From the NCBI GenBank assembly GCA_964545385.1, contig CAZJFG010000021.1:1-11926 (forward strand): DNA of 11,926 nt, written 5' to 3'. Under the pieces are notes generated by a model. The model was not told the DNA's origin. It did not search any database and saw only the letters and a program-made list of their open reading frames with translations. This DNA comes from GCA-002780795 sp964545385 (GTDB taxonomy: Bacteria > Patescibacteriota > Microgenomatia > UBA1406 > GWC2-37-13). Position 1 is the first letter of the stretch; each line of letters begins with the position of its first letter. Shown in pieces: positions 1 to 7,324 of this stretch. The position numbers and the translations under genes are program-made.

Positions 1-812
<812 letters not shown>

Positions 813-824
813 ATTTTTGTTGAC

Positions 825-830
825 TATAAA
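825..830 (+). promoter_or_regulatory. Possible -10 box for ruvC (TATAAA)
   Basis: TATAAA lies 5 bases before the ruvC ATG, close to the 6-base arrangement seen at several other genes here. I find no convincing -35 at 16 to 18 bases upstream, where the rRNA 3' end lies, so ruvC could equally be expressed by read-through from the rRNA operon. Confidence 0.3.
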
Positions 831-835
831 TTAAA

Positions 836-1327
836 ATGATTTTACTTTCAATTGATCCTGGACTTGAAAAAACAGGATACGCGTTTTTTGACAAAGACAA
901 AAAATATTCCAAAAACTACAGATTTTTGTCCTCTGGATTGATAAAAACCGCAAAAAAACTTCCTAAAGAAAAAAGACTTTTTGTAATCTATAAAAAACTC
1001 TCAGATTTAATAAAAAAGTATCAACCAAAGGAAATTGTTTTTGAGAATATTTTCTTTTTTAAGAATCAAAAAACCGTTATTTCGGTTGCTCAAGCTCAAG
1101 GAGTAATTATGCTTCTTTCAAGTCAGAACAATATTCCGCTGAAATGTTACTCTCCGCTTGAAATAAAACAAACCATCACAGGTTACGGTCTGGCAGATAA
1201 AAAAGCCGTTAAAAAAATGATTGGACTTACTCTTGACCTTAAAAAAAACTTTGCAGACGATGACGAATATGACGCTATCGCAATAGGCTTGGCTTATTGT
1301 TTTCGAAATTCCAAACTGCTAGAATAA
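836..1327 (+). CDS. ruvC: RuvC crossover junction endodeoxyribonuclease
   Basis: RuvC is the dimeric nuclease that resolves Holliday junctions, working with the RuvAB branch-migration motor. The 163-aa product is near the usual family length (about 155-185). The four acidic catalytic residues are visible: D7 in SIDPG, E70 in VFENIFF, and D143 and D146 in DDDEYDAIAIGL, equivalent to D7, E66, D138 and D141 of the E. coli enzyme. The GYGLADKKAV segment near residues 116-125 matches the conserved loop before the last helix. The ATG follows the 23S 3' end by about 25 bases with no Shine-Dalgarno. gpmI starts 4 bases after the stop. RuvA and RuvB are not in the window. Identification is firm. Confidence 0.95.
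   Translation: MILLSIDPGLEKTGYAFFDKDKKYSKNYRFLSSGLIKTAKKLPKEKRLFVIYKKLSDLIKKYQPKEIVFENIFFFKNQKTVISVAQAQGVIMLLSSQNNIPLKCYSPLEIKQTITGYGLADKKAVKKMIGLTLDLKKNFADDDEYDAIAIGLAYCFRNSKLLE
1297..1325 (+). promoter_or_regulatory. Possible gpmI promoter inside the end of ruvC
   Basis: TTGTTT at 1297-1302 and TAGAAT at 1320-1325 are 17 bases apart, and the -10-like box ends 6 bases before the gpmI ATG. The -10 matches consensus at 5 of 6 positions, the -35 only at TTG. It sits in the last codons of ruvC, so it would give gpmI its own leaderless transcript. Evidence is positional only. Confidence 0.35.
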
Positions 1328-1331
1328 TTTT

Positions 1332-2963
1332 ATGAATAAAGTCGTTCTTATTGTTCTTGATGGATTTGGACTTGCTCCACCCGGTCCGGGAAATGCTGTC
1401 TACCTTGCCAATCCGACAAATTTTAACAACTATATGGCAACATATCCTCATACTTCATTAAAAGCTTCGGGAGAAGCTGTTGGCTTACCATCAAGCGAGG
1501 TAGGAAATACTGAAGTAGGTCACATTAATATTGGCGCGGGACGAGTCGTTCACCAAGATCTACCTCGAATAAATATGAGTATTGCCGATGGTAGTTTTTA
1601 TCAAAATCGGGTTTTTCTGGACGCGGCCGATCATGTAAAAAAAAATAATTCAAACTTTCACATTATCGGCCTTCTCAGTGAAGGAATTGTACATTCGGCT
1701 CTTGATCATCTTTTTGCCCTTTTATATTTTGCCAAGGAAAATGCTATCAAAAATGTTTTTATTCACGCGATCACGGACGGCCGAGATTCACCACCAAAGT
1801 CTTCCGTAGATGTTATTAGAAACGTCGAAAATAAACTTAAACAACTAAATATCGGTAAAATCGCTACGGTTTCCGGCCGATACTATGCCATGGATCGAGA
1901 CAATCGTTGGGAACGAACTGCCAAGTCTTATTTTTGCATGTCAAAAGGAGATGGGGAAAAAGCCGAATCCGCAGTTGCGGCCGTAGAAAATGCTTATAGG
2001 AACAACCTAACCGACGAGTTTATTTTGCCTACCAATGTTTTGGAAAACAATCAACCGGTTGGTTTAGTTTCAGCAAATGACGCGGCGGTTTTTTTAAACT
2101 ATCGAATTGACCGGGCCCGTCAGCTCACCAAGGCCTTTGTCTTGGACGAGTTTGAAAAAACGGCAAACGAAAATAGATACTACGATCCGTTTCAGGAAAA
2201 ATATTTAAAAACTCATTTGCCTCAAAAAGAGTCTGTAAATCCTCCTTTTACCCGTGGTCCAAAAATTGAAAATCTGTATTTTGCAACCATGACTGAGTAC
2301 GAAGAGAATTTACCGGTTTGTGTTGCTTTCCACCCAATTGTTGTCAACAATCCTCTGGGACAGGTTTTGGAAAGCGCTAACATCAACCAACTTAGACTTG
2401 CCGAGTCTGAAAAAGAAAGGTTTGTAACTTTCTACTTCAACGGTCAACGGGAGATGCCTTTTAGTCTTGAAGATCGAATAATTATTCCCTCACCAAAAGT
2501 ACCAACCTATGATCTAAAACCAGAAATGTCTTCTTTCGAAATTACCGAAACTTTGATCCAGAAAATGAAAGAGGATAGATATAGATTTATTTTAGTAAAT
2601 TTTGCCTGTCCGGATATGGTCGGTCATACCGGAAATATCCAGGCAACAATCATGGCTATTAAAGCTATCGACCAATGCCTTGCAAAAATCATCCAGGAAG
2701 CGTTCAACCAAAATACCACTGTTTTGATTGTGGCCGACCATGGGAATGCCGAACAGAAAATTAGCCCGACAACAGGAGAGATTTCAACAGAACACACGGC
2801 CAATTTGGTTCCATTTATTGCTATCGATAAGAAACTTCAGGGCAAGTTTAACAAGTTATCTATGGGAATTCTCGCCGATGTTGCACCGACCGTTCTTGCA
2901 CTCCTTGGAATACCAAAACCGGAAAACATGACCGGAAGAAATTTGTTGGAGGAACTTAGCTGA
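1332..2963 (+). CDS. gpmI: 2,3-bisphosphoglycerate-independent phosphoglycerate mutase
   Basis: Interconverts 3- and 2-phosphoglycerate in lower glycolysis; a cytosolic two-metal enzyme of the alkaline phosphatase superfamily. Metal-site motifs are in order: D10 in VLDGFG, the nucleophile motif at 56-70 (EVGNTEVGHINIGAG), D428 and H432 in CPDMVGHTGN, D469-H470 in VADHGNAE, and H488 in EHTANLVPF. Substrate-binding segments HAITDGRD (145-152), GRYYAMDRD (182-190) and NYRIDRARQL (256-265) are also present. At 543 aa it is somewhat longer than the usual 510; extra sequence lies around residues 272-312, between the phosphotransferase segment and KIENLYFATMTEYE. The odd point is the nucleophile position, Thr60 (codon ACT at 1509-1511), where well-studied enzymes have Ser. 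No Shine-Dalgarno precedes the ATG. Identification is firm. Confidence 0.96.
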   Translation: MNKVVLIVLDGFGLAPPGPGNAVYLANPTNFNNYMATYPHTSLKASGEAVGLPSSEVGNTEVGHINIGAGRVVHQDLPRINMSIADGSFYQNRVFLDAADHVKKNNSNFHIIGLLSEGIVHSALDHLFALLYFAKENAIKNVFIHAITDGRDSPPKSSVDVIRNVENKLKQLNIGKIATVSGRYYAMDRDNRWERTAKSYFCMSKGDGEKAESAVAAVENAYRNNLTDEFILPTNVLENNQPVGLVSANDAAVFLNYRIDRARQLTKAFVLDEFEKTANENRYYDPFQEKYLKTHLPQKESVNPPFTRGPKIENLYFATMTEYEENLPVCVAFHPIVVNNPLGQVLESANINQLRLAESEKERFVTFYFNGQREMPFSLEDRIIIPSPKVPTYDLKPEMSSFEITETLIQKMKEDRYRFILVNFACPDMVGHTGNIQATIMAIKAIDQCLAKIIQEAFNQNTTVLIVADHGNAEQKISPTTGEISTEHTANLVPFIAIDKKLQGKFNKLSMGILADVAPTVLALLGIPKPENMTGRNLLEELS

Positions 2964-2986
2964 TTTTTTATTTTTTCCTTGGTAAA

Positions 2987-3377
2987 TCACGATTCTATAA
3001 GATTTTTCCAAGACACATCTTTAGATTTCTGCTTTTCATGCATTATGAAAATATTTCCCTCATAACCAAAGTCGGCCAAAACTTCCAGGCACTTCCTGGT
3101 TAATAGATATTTCGTTTCTATCCTCACGTATGGATCGGTTACTGAATCGAAAAAAACCGTCCCGAAATTTTTAGTCTTAAATCTTTTTTCAAAATTAAGC
3201 AACTCTTTTTTCAATAATTCCGGTGCGTTCATTTTTGCGTCAAGATAAAACCCCCAAACCTTATCCGAGTGTTTCCATCTGGCAATAGAGATTGATTACA
3301 TAATCCGATCCCGCTAAACCCGATTTAATAAAAATCGACTTCGCCTGAATTAAATTAAATTTAGGAAGATAATCAGT
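2987..3377 (-). pseudogene. Decayed radical-SAM gene, spore photoproduct lyase-like (COG1533) family
   Basis: An 81-residue open frame starting at 3232 (MNAPELLKKEL..., with SVTDPY and TRKCLEVL) resembles the middle of SplB-like radical-SAM proteins, in which SVTDPYQPIE and LTRxCLEVL are typical. Upstream the similarity continues in the same frame (RWKHSDKVWGFYLDAK, 3280-3233) and then in another frame back to about 3377 (YLPKFNLIQAK...KSGLAGSDYVIN...LYCQ), which hits a stop at 3261-3263. So there is a frameshift near 3280. Between SDYVIN and LYC the stretch that should carry the first cysteines of the CxxxCxxC iron-sulfur motif is missing; only one Cys remains. After EGNIFI the family match ends and the frame stops at 2987, so over half of a normal ~300-aa protein is absent. 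It overlaps the pfkB 3' end by a few bases. Family assignment is from remembered motifs. Confidence 0.72.
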
Positions 3378-4284
3378 TTGATCCCATTTTACCAAGAATT
3401 TTGGCAGCATAACGACTGCCTGCAAGCATACTTTTTTCGATATCCTTAGTTTTTAAAAAACCGGAAATAAATCCGGCTGTGTAACCGTCACCCGCACCTG
3501 TTGTATCAACAATTTTATCAACCTTGATTGCTTTATGGTGAAAAACCCTGCCATGCCAGTAAGCAAAACTTCCTTTCTCACCTTCGGTCACGACTAAAAT
3601 CTGATCGTATAAATATGGGATATACCATTTTACGATATCTTCTTTAAAATGAATATCTTTATAGGGGGCTTTGACAAGTTCGGCAAACTCATGGCCGTTA
3701 ACAATCAAAATATCCACTTTATCCAAAAACGGTTTAAGCTGTTCTTTTGACTTTCGACAATCAGAAACACCCAAATTGACTGCGGTTGTGATGTTTCTTT
3801 TTTTAAAGAAATCTAAAAAAGCCTCCCGTTCAAACAAAGAGACCTCAGGTAAATTGCCAAGGTAAATAAACTTTGATTTGGTAATACCAGTTAGCTTATT
3901 TTTATTGTTTAGAAGATGAATATGTGGCGTAACATAATGTATGATGCTTCGTTCACCTTTTTCGGTCAAAAAAATTGACGAAATATTATAATAGTTATCC
4001 TCAAAGTCGGAAAGAGCATAGGAAACTTTGTTTTCTTCAAGCTTATCAATAATTATTTTTTTGAAAGAATTATTGCCGATACTACCAATAACAGCCGAAC
4101 GAAAACCATGATTGCGTACTCCAATCGCTATATTTAGCCCACCACCGCCGACTGAGACAAAAAATTTCTCGGCCAAGTACTTACCACCAACAGCAAGTTG
4201 GAATCTACTATCTTTATATGTCAAACTTTTCCCACTAAAAAAAAGATCAACAGAAATGCTGCCGATCGAAACAAGATCATACAT
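3373..4284 (-). CDS. PfkB/ribokinase-family carbohydrate or nucleoside kinase
   Basis: A 303-aa cytosolic ATP-dependent kinase that would phosphorylate a sugar, sugar phosphate or nucleoside; the substrate cannot be told from sequence. Family marks are the N-terminal DLVSIGSISVD strand, the glycine-rich GGGGLNIAIG at 46-55 (PfkB signature 1), VVTEGEKGSF at 231-240, and the C-terminal anion-hole motif DTTGAGDGYTAGF at 260-272 with catalytic base D266. Length is typical and all motifs are intact. The gene is transcribed away from holA. No Shine-Dalgarno precedes the ATG; on the minus strand a weak TATTCT (4296-4291) ends 6 bases before it, matching the leaderless spacing seen elsewhere. Downstream on the same strand is the radical-SAM remnant, perhaps once a co-transcribed partner. 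Confidence 0.9.
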   Translation of the reverse strand: MYDLVSIGSISVDLFFSGKSLTYKDSRFQLAVGGKYLAEKFFVSVGGGGLNIAIGVRNHGFRSAVIGSIGNNSFKKIIIDKLEENKVSYALSDFEDNYYNISSIFLTEKGERSIIHYVTPHIHLLNNKNKLTGITKSKFIYLGNLPEVSLFEREAFLDFFKKRNITTAVNLGVSDCRKSKEQLKPFLDKVDILIVNGHEFAELVKAPYKDIHFKEDIVKWYIPYLYDQILVVTEGEKGSFAYWHGRVFHHKAIKVDKIVDTTGAGDGYTAGFISGFLKTKDIEKSMLAGSRYAAKILGKMGSN

Positions 4285-4305
4285 AATTTAAGAATAACAT
4301 AAATA

Positions 4306-4410
4306 TAATTTTTAATTTTCATTTTTCAATTTACATTGAATTTATAATTTTTATTAATTATTGAGCAATTGATTGAAAATTGTAAATTAAAAATTGAAAA
4401 TTTATAATTA
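4306..4410. repeat. AT-rich imperfect inverted repeat between divergent genes
   Basis: Left arm 4306-4335 and right arm 4381-4410 are reverse complements at 26 of 30 positions, with a 45-base AT-rich spacer. The stretch is almost only A and T, built of repeated words such as AATTTTCAATTTTTAATTTACA. It fills the gap between the divergent pfkB and holA genes, and the right arm contains the holA -10 box. No protein is encoded. It could be a small non-autonomous mobile or hairpin repeat, or a local palindrome with regulatory or DNA-melting effect. A single copy in this window does not decide. Confidence 0.65.
4380..4408 (+). promoter_or_regulatory. holA promoter giving a predicted leaderless transcript
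   Basis: TTGTAA at 4380-4385 and a perfect TATAAT at 4403-4408 are separated by 17 bases. The -10 ends 6 bases before the ATG at 4415, so transcription would start at or next to the A of the AUG. Low sequence complexity raises the chance of a random match, but the spacing and the perfect -10 are in its favour. Confidence 0.55.
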
Positions 4411-4414
4411 GCTT

Positions 4415-5098
4415 ATGATCACTGTTATCTGTGGTGAAGATATTGTTTCCTCAAGGAATTATTATTCCGAACTCAAAAAGAGGTATCGCGAAAAAAAATA
4501 CGAGATCAAGGAAGTTGCTTCTTCTCAGATAGTAGAGGTCCAAAAAGAACTGAGCGAATCGCTGAGTCTGTTTGCGGAAAAAATTGTTTTTTTTACACAG
4601 AATCTTAACAAAACAATTACACGGAAAAAGTCAACTAAAGATTTAATCGAGATACTCGCCAAAGATAAACAGGTTGAGATTGTCGATTGGGAAGATGGAA
4701 TAACCGGTCGCAGTTTGAAGATTCCACAAATAGCAATTCTAAAAGAATTTAAGCCCACGCGGACAATCTTCAAGCTTCTGGACAGTTGTTACCCGACAAA
4801 CAAAAGTGAATTCATCAGCCAACTGAATAGTCTGCCTGATAAAATTGAAGATGGATTTATTTTTTACATGTTAACAAAACATATAAGGATGCTACTTCTT
4901 GTAAAATCAGGAGAAAAGCCTAGTGCTATGTTTGACTGGCAGCTTTTCAAGATCAAAAAACAGGCTGGTTTTTGGAGCTTGGAAAAACTTGTTTTGTTTT
5001 ACGAAAACCTCCACAGAATCGACATAATTAACAAAACAAGTAAAAACCCTTTTTCTACCAAGCACTCCCTTGACTTACTAGCTTATTATTTATTATGA
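4415..5098 (+). CDS. holA: DNA polymerase III delta subunit-like protein (clamp loader)
   Basis: The delta subunit opens the sliding clamp as part of the clamp-loader complex at the replication fork. The N-terminus (ITVICGEDIVSSRNYY) matches the nucleotide-binding-like start of HolA proteins. The C-terminal third fits the helical collar domain: the helix pair around 132-165, FDWQLFKIKKQAGFWSLEKL at 174-193, and the final IDIINKTS...HSLDLLAYYLL. At 227 aa it is much shorter than E. coli delta (343 aa), a size I associate with CPR bacteria; the middle AAA+ part is compressed. It starts a plus-strand run with the mutase gene 10 bases downstream. No Shine-Dalgarno; the promoter position suggests leaderless translation. 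Assignment is by overall pattern rather than one decisive motif, so moderate confidence. Confidence 0.72.
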   Translation: MITVICGEDIVSSRNYYSELKKRYREKKYEIKEVASSQIVEVQKELSESLSLFAEKIVFFTQNLNKTITRKKSTKDLIEILAKDKQVEIVDWEDGITGRSLKIPQIAILKEFKPTRTIFKLLDSCYPTNKSEFISQLNSLPDKIEDGFIFYMLTKHIRMLLLVKSGEKPSAMFDWQLFKIKKQAGFWSLEKLVLFYENLHRIDIINKTSKNPFSTKHSLDLLAYYLL

Positions 5099-5099
5099 T
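5070..5099 (+). promoter_or_regulatory. Possible internal promoter for the phosphohexomutase gene
   Basis: TTGACT at 5070-5075 and TATGAT at 5094-5099 have an 18-base spacer, each matching consensus at 5 of 6 positions. They lie over the last codons and stop of holA, and the -10 ends 9 bases before the next ATG, so the leader would be only about 3 bases. Confidence 0.4.
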
Positions 5100-5108
5100 T
5101 TAATCACT

Positions 5109-6503
5109 ATGCTCGACAAAAAAGTATTCAAGGCCTATGACATTCGCGGCATCTATCCAACAGAAATAGACGAGGAAGGATTTGAAACGATTATAAAAGC
5201 GATAATTGCTTTTTTAAAAAATAGACTAAGAAAAGAAAGTCTTGTTTTGGCGATTGGTCGCGATATGCGGCTTTCGACGCCAAAATTTTTTGAGATAGCC
5301 AAAAAAACATGTATAGAATTTGGTGTGACTGCGGTTGACATCGATCTTACTTCAACACCAACTTTTTACTTCGGCTGTTTCAAATACGGTTACGATGCAG
5401 GTTTTATGATCACAGCTTCGCATAATCCAAAAGAATATAACGGCGTAAAGATTGTCATACGAGAAAATGACAAACTCATCAAGGTTGGCGGAGGATCGGG
5501 TATGGAAGAGATAAAAAAATTTGCCTTGGAAAATAAATTTATCCCTTCTAAAACAAAGGGTAAAATCAGAAGTAACAACAATGTCCTTGAAGATGAGGTA
5601 ACAAATGCTTTGTCTCATTTAGATCTTTCCCGGATTAAAAAGTTTAAAATTGTTACTGATACGGCAAATGGTATGGCAATTACATACCTAAACAAGTTTT
5701 TTGATAAAGTACCGGCCGAGATTATCCGAATCAACGATAAACTGGATGGGACATTTCCTGCCCATGAAGGAAATCCTCTCAAGTTTGAGACTTTAAAATG
5801 GCTTCAAAAGAAGGTCCTGGCTGAAAAAGCAGACTTTGGTATTGCTCCGGATGCCGATGGCGATCGGATTTTTTTTATTGATGAAAAAGGTGAAGTGGTA
5901 AGAGCAACCGTAATTACAAGCATGATAGCCAAGGAAGTGCTCAAAGAACATCCGGGAGAAAAAATTGTCGTTGATATAAGGTCGCTTCGCAACGCCTCGC
6001 AAGTAATTAAGAATTTTGGCGGACGGATGGAGCTGACCAAAGTCGGTCACGCATTTATCACTCAAAAACTTAGCGAAATTGACGGTTTTTTTGCCGGCGA
6101 GTCTTCCGGTCATTTTTTCTTTAGGGAGACCGGCTATGCCGAATCTTCAGTTCTTGTTCTTTCCTATTTTATGAGAATTTTATCGGAGGAAAATAAACCG
6201 CTCTCAGAAATAGTAAAAAATTATTATACGTCGCCCGAGTCCGGTGAATTTAATTTCAAGCTTTGTGGCAAACTTTCCGGTAAAGAGATTCAAGAAAAGA
6301 TTGCTTTTTGTTATAAGGATGGAAGCCTGTCCTGGCTTGACGGCATTTCTGTCCAGTATCCGGATTGGCGATTTAATATAAGAAGTTCAAATACCGAACC
6401 GCTTTTACGACTTAATGTCGAGTCGAAAAATGAAAAATTAACTAAAGAAAAATTAGATGAACTGAGGAGTAAAATAATCTCCCTTGGAGGAGAACCAATA
6501 TAA
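5109..6503 (+). CDS. Phosphomannomutase/phosphoglucomutase (alpha-D-phosphohexomutase)
   Basis: Moves phosphate between O6 and O1 of a hexose (mannose or glucose), feeding nucleotide-sugar synthesis for envelope glycans; cytosolic. All four domains' active-site loops are present: the phosphoserine loop TASHNPKEYNGVKI at 102-115 with catalytic S104, the metal loop DADGDR at 248-253, the sugar-specificity loop GESSGH at 330-335, and the phosphate-binding RSSNTEPLLRL at 425-435. The GESSGH form fits the dual phosphomannomutase/phosphoglucomutase branch rather than GlmM. The 464-aa length is typical. The ATG lies 10 bases after the holA stop without a Shine-Dalgarno. Its TAA directly abuts the ATG of the phosphatase gene, implying shared expression. 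Family is firm; exact sugar not determined. Confidence 0.94.
   Translation: MLDKKVFKAYDIRGIYPTEIDEEGFETIIKAIIAFLKNRLRKESLVLAIGRDMRLSTPKFFEIAKKTCIEFGVTAVDIDLTSTPTFYFGCFKYGYDAGFMITASHNPKEYNGVKIVIRENDKLIKVGGGSGMEEIKKFALENKFIPSKTKGKIRSNNNVLEDEVTNALSHLDLSRIKKFKIVTDTANGMAITYLNKFFDKVPAEIIRINDKLDGTFPAHEGNPLKFETLKWLQKKVLAEKADFGIAPDADGDRIFFIDEKGEVVRATVITSMIAKEVLKEHPGEKIVVDIRSLRNASQVIKNFGGRMELTKVGHAFITQKLSEIDGFFAGESSGHFFFRETGYAESSVLVLSYFMRILSEENKPLSEIVKNYYTSPESGEFNFKLCGKLSGKEIQEKIAFCYKDGSLSWLDGISVQYPDWRFNIRSSNTEPLLRLNVESKNEKLTKEKLDELRSKIISLGGEPI
6486..6492 (+). promoter_or_regulatory. Shine-Dalgarno for the phosphatase gene
   Basis: GGAGGAG sits at the end of the mutase gene, 11 to 13 bases before the ATG at 6504. 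The spacing is a little long. It is the only clear anti-16S-like sequence before any start codon in the window. Confidence 0.5.
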
Positions 6504-7322
6504 ATGCTAGATAAAAACGACATTTTAAATTTCCAAAGATGGGCAACAGATGTTGTCAAAAAATGTGCCGAAATTCTTGCCAAATATAAAAATAACTTTA
6601 ATGTCGTAAAAAGAAAGGAAGATTACAACGATATTGCCACAGATGCGGATATTGCTATTGAAAATTTTGTTTGCGAACAGATTAAAAATACATACGGGAA
6701 TCATTCAATCTACGCAGAAGAACTTGGAATGCAAAAAAAAGATTCTGATTTTTGTTGGATAATCGATCCATTAGACGGCACCAAGGAATTTGCTCGCAAC
6801 CTGCCGTATTATGGGATCAACCTTGCACTTGAGTATAAAAAAGAGCTAATTGTAGGAATTTTTTACCATCCGGAAACAAATCGTTTTTTTTCGGCAGCCA
6901 AAGGTCACGGCGCCGCAAGAAATAAAAAAGAAATTTCTGTATCCAAAAATCTTGAACTAACAAATTCCTATCTCTATTCTTGCATCCCACACCGTAACTT
7001 TACTTTTCAACAAATAAATAAGTTCTCCAATATGCTCCAAAAATTGATCTCAAAAAGCTATCGTACTCGTGGCACACCTTGGGTGGTAGAGGCTTTTTGT
7101 AACATTGCGTCAGGTAGCTATGATGGTTTAGTCTCTATCACGACATCTGAGTTTGGACCCAAGTGGTACGATATTGCACCAGGTATTTTAATACTTGAGG
7201 AGGCAGGAGGGCGTGTTACTGATTTTTTTGGAAAACCACTTAACAAAAACAACCTTGAATCCGGAATCGTCGCATCAAACAATTTACTTCATCAAAAACT
7301 TTTAGATATAGTAAAATATTAG
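6504..7322 (+). CDS. Inositol monophosphatase-family phosphatase (SuhB/HisN/CysQ-like)
   Basis: A Mg2+-dependent phosphatase of the IMPase superfamily, probably acting on a sugar phosphate, inositol phosphate, histidinol phosphate or a 3'-phosphonucleotide. Metal-binding motifs are intact: TDAD at 46-49, AEE at 71-73, IDPLDGTKEFARNLPYY at 87-103 (motif A, with D88, D91 and T93), and WYDIAPGILILEEAGGRV at 221-238 (motif B, with D223). The 272-aa length is normal. The ATG directly follows the TAA of the phosphohexomutase gene, so a role in the same sugar-phosphate chemistry is plausible but inferred. The substrate cannot be read from these motifs. The next gene starts 2 bases after its stop. 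Confidence 0.92.
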   Translation: MLDKNDILNFQRWATDVVKKCAEILAKYKNNFNVVKRKEDYNDIATDADIAIENFVCEQIKNTYGNHSIYAEELGMQKKDSDFCWIIDPLDGTKEFARNLPYYGINLALEYKKELIVGIFYHPETNRFFSAAKGHGAARNKKEISVSKNLELTNSYLYSCIPHRNFTFQQINKFSNMLQKLISKSYRTRGTPWVVEAFCNIASGSYDGLVSITTSEFGPKWYDIAPGILILEEAGGRVTDFFGKPLNKNNLESGIVASNNLLHQKLLDIVKY

Positions 7323-7324
7323 CT

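Noticed and set aside
2964..2986. Terminator between gpmI and the pseudogene
   Set aside because: There are T-runs but no stem ahead of them in either direction.
2987..3232. An intact 81-aa hypothetical protein
   Set aside because: The family similarity continues upstream in the same and a shifted frame, so the short frame is a fragment of a broken radical-SAM gene, not a complete gene.
5352..6113. Several minus-strand open frames of 63 to 106 codons
   Set aside because: They lie opposite the phosphohexomutase gene, which has all family motifs, and show no protein-like composition or start signals.
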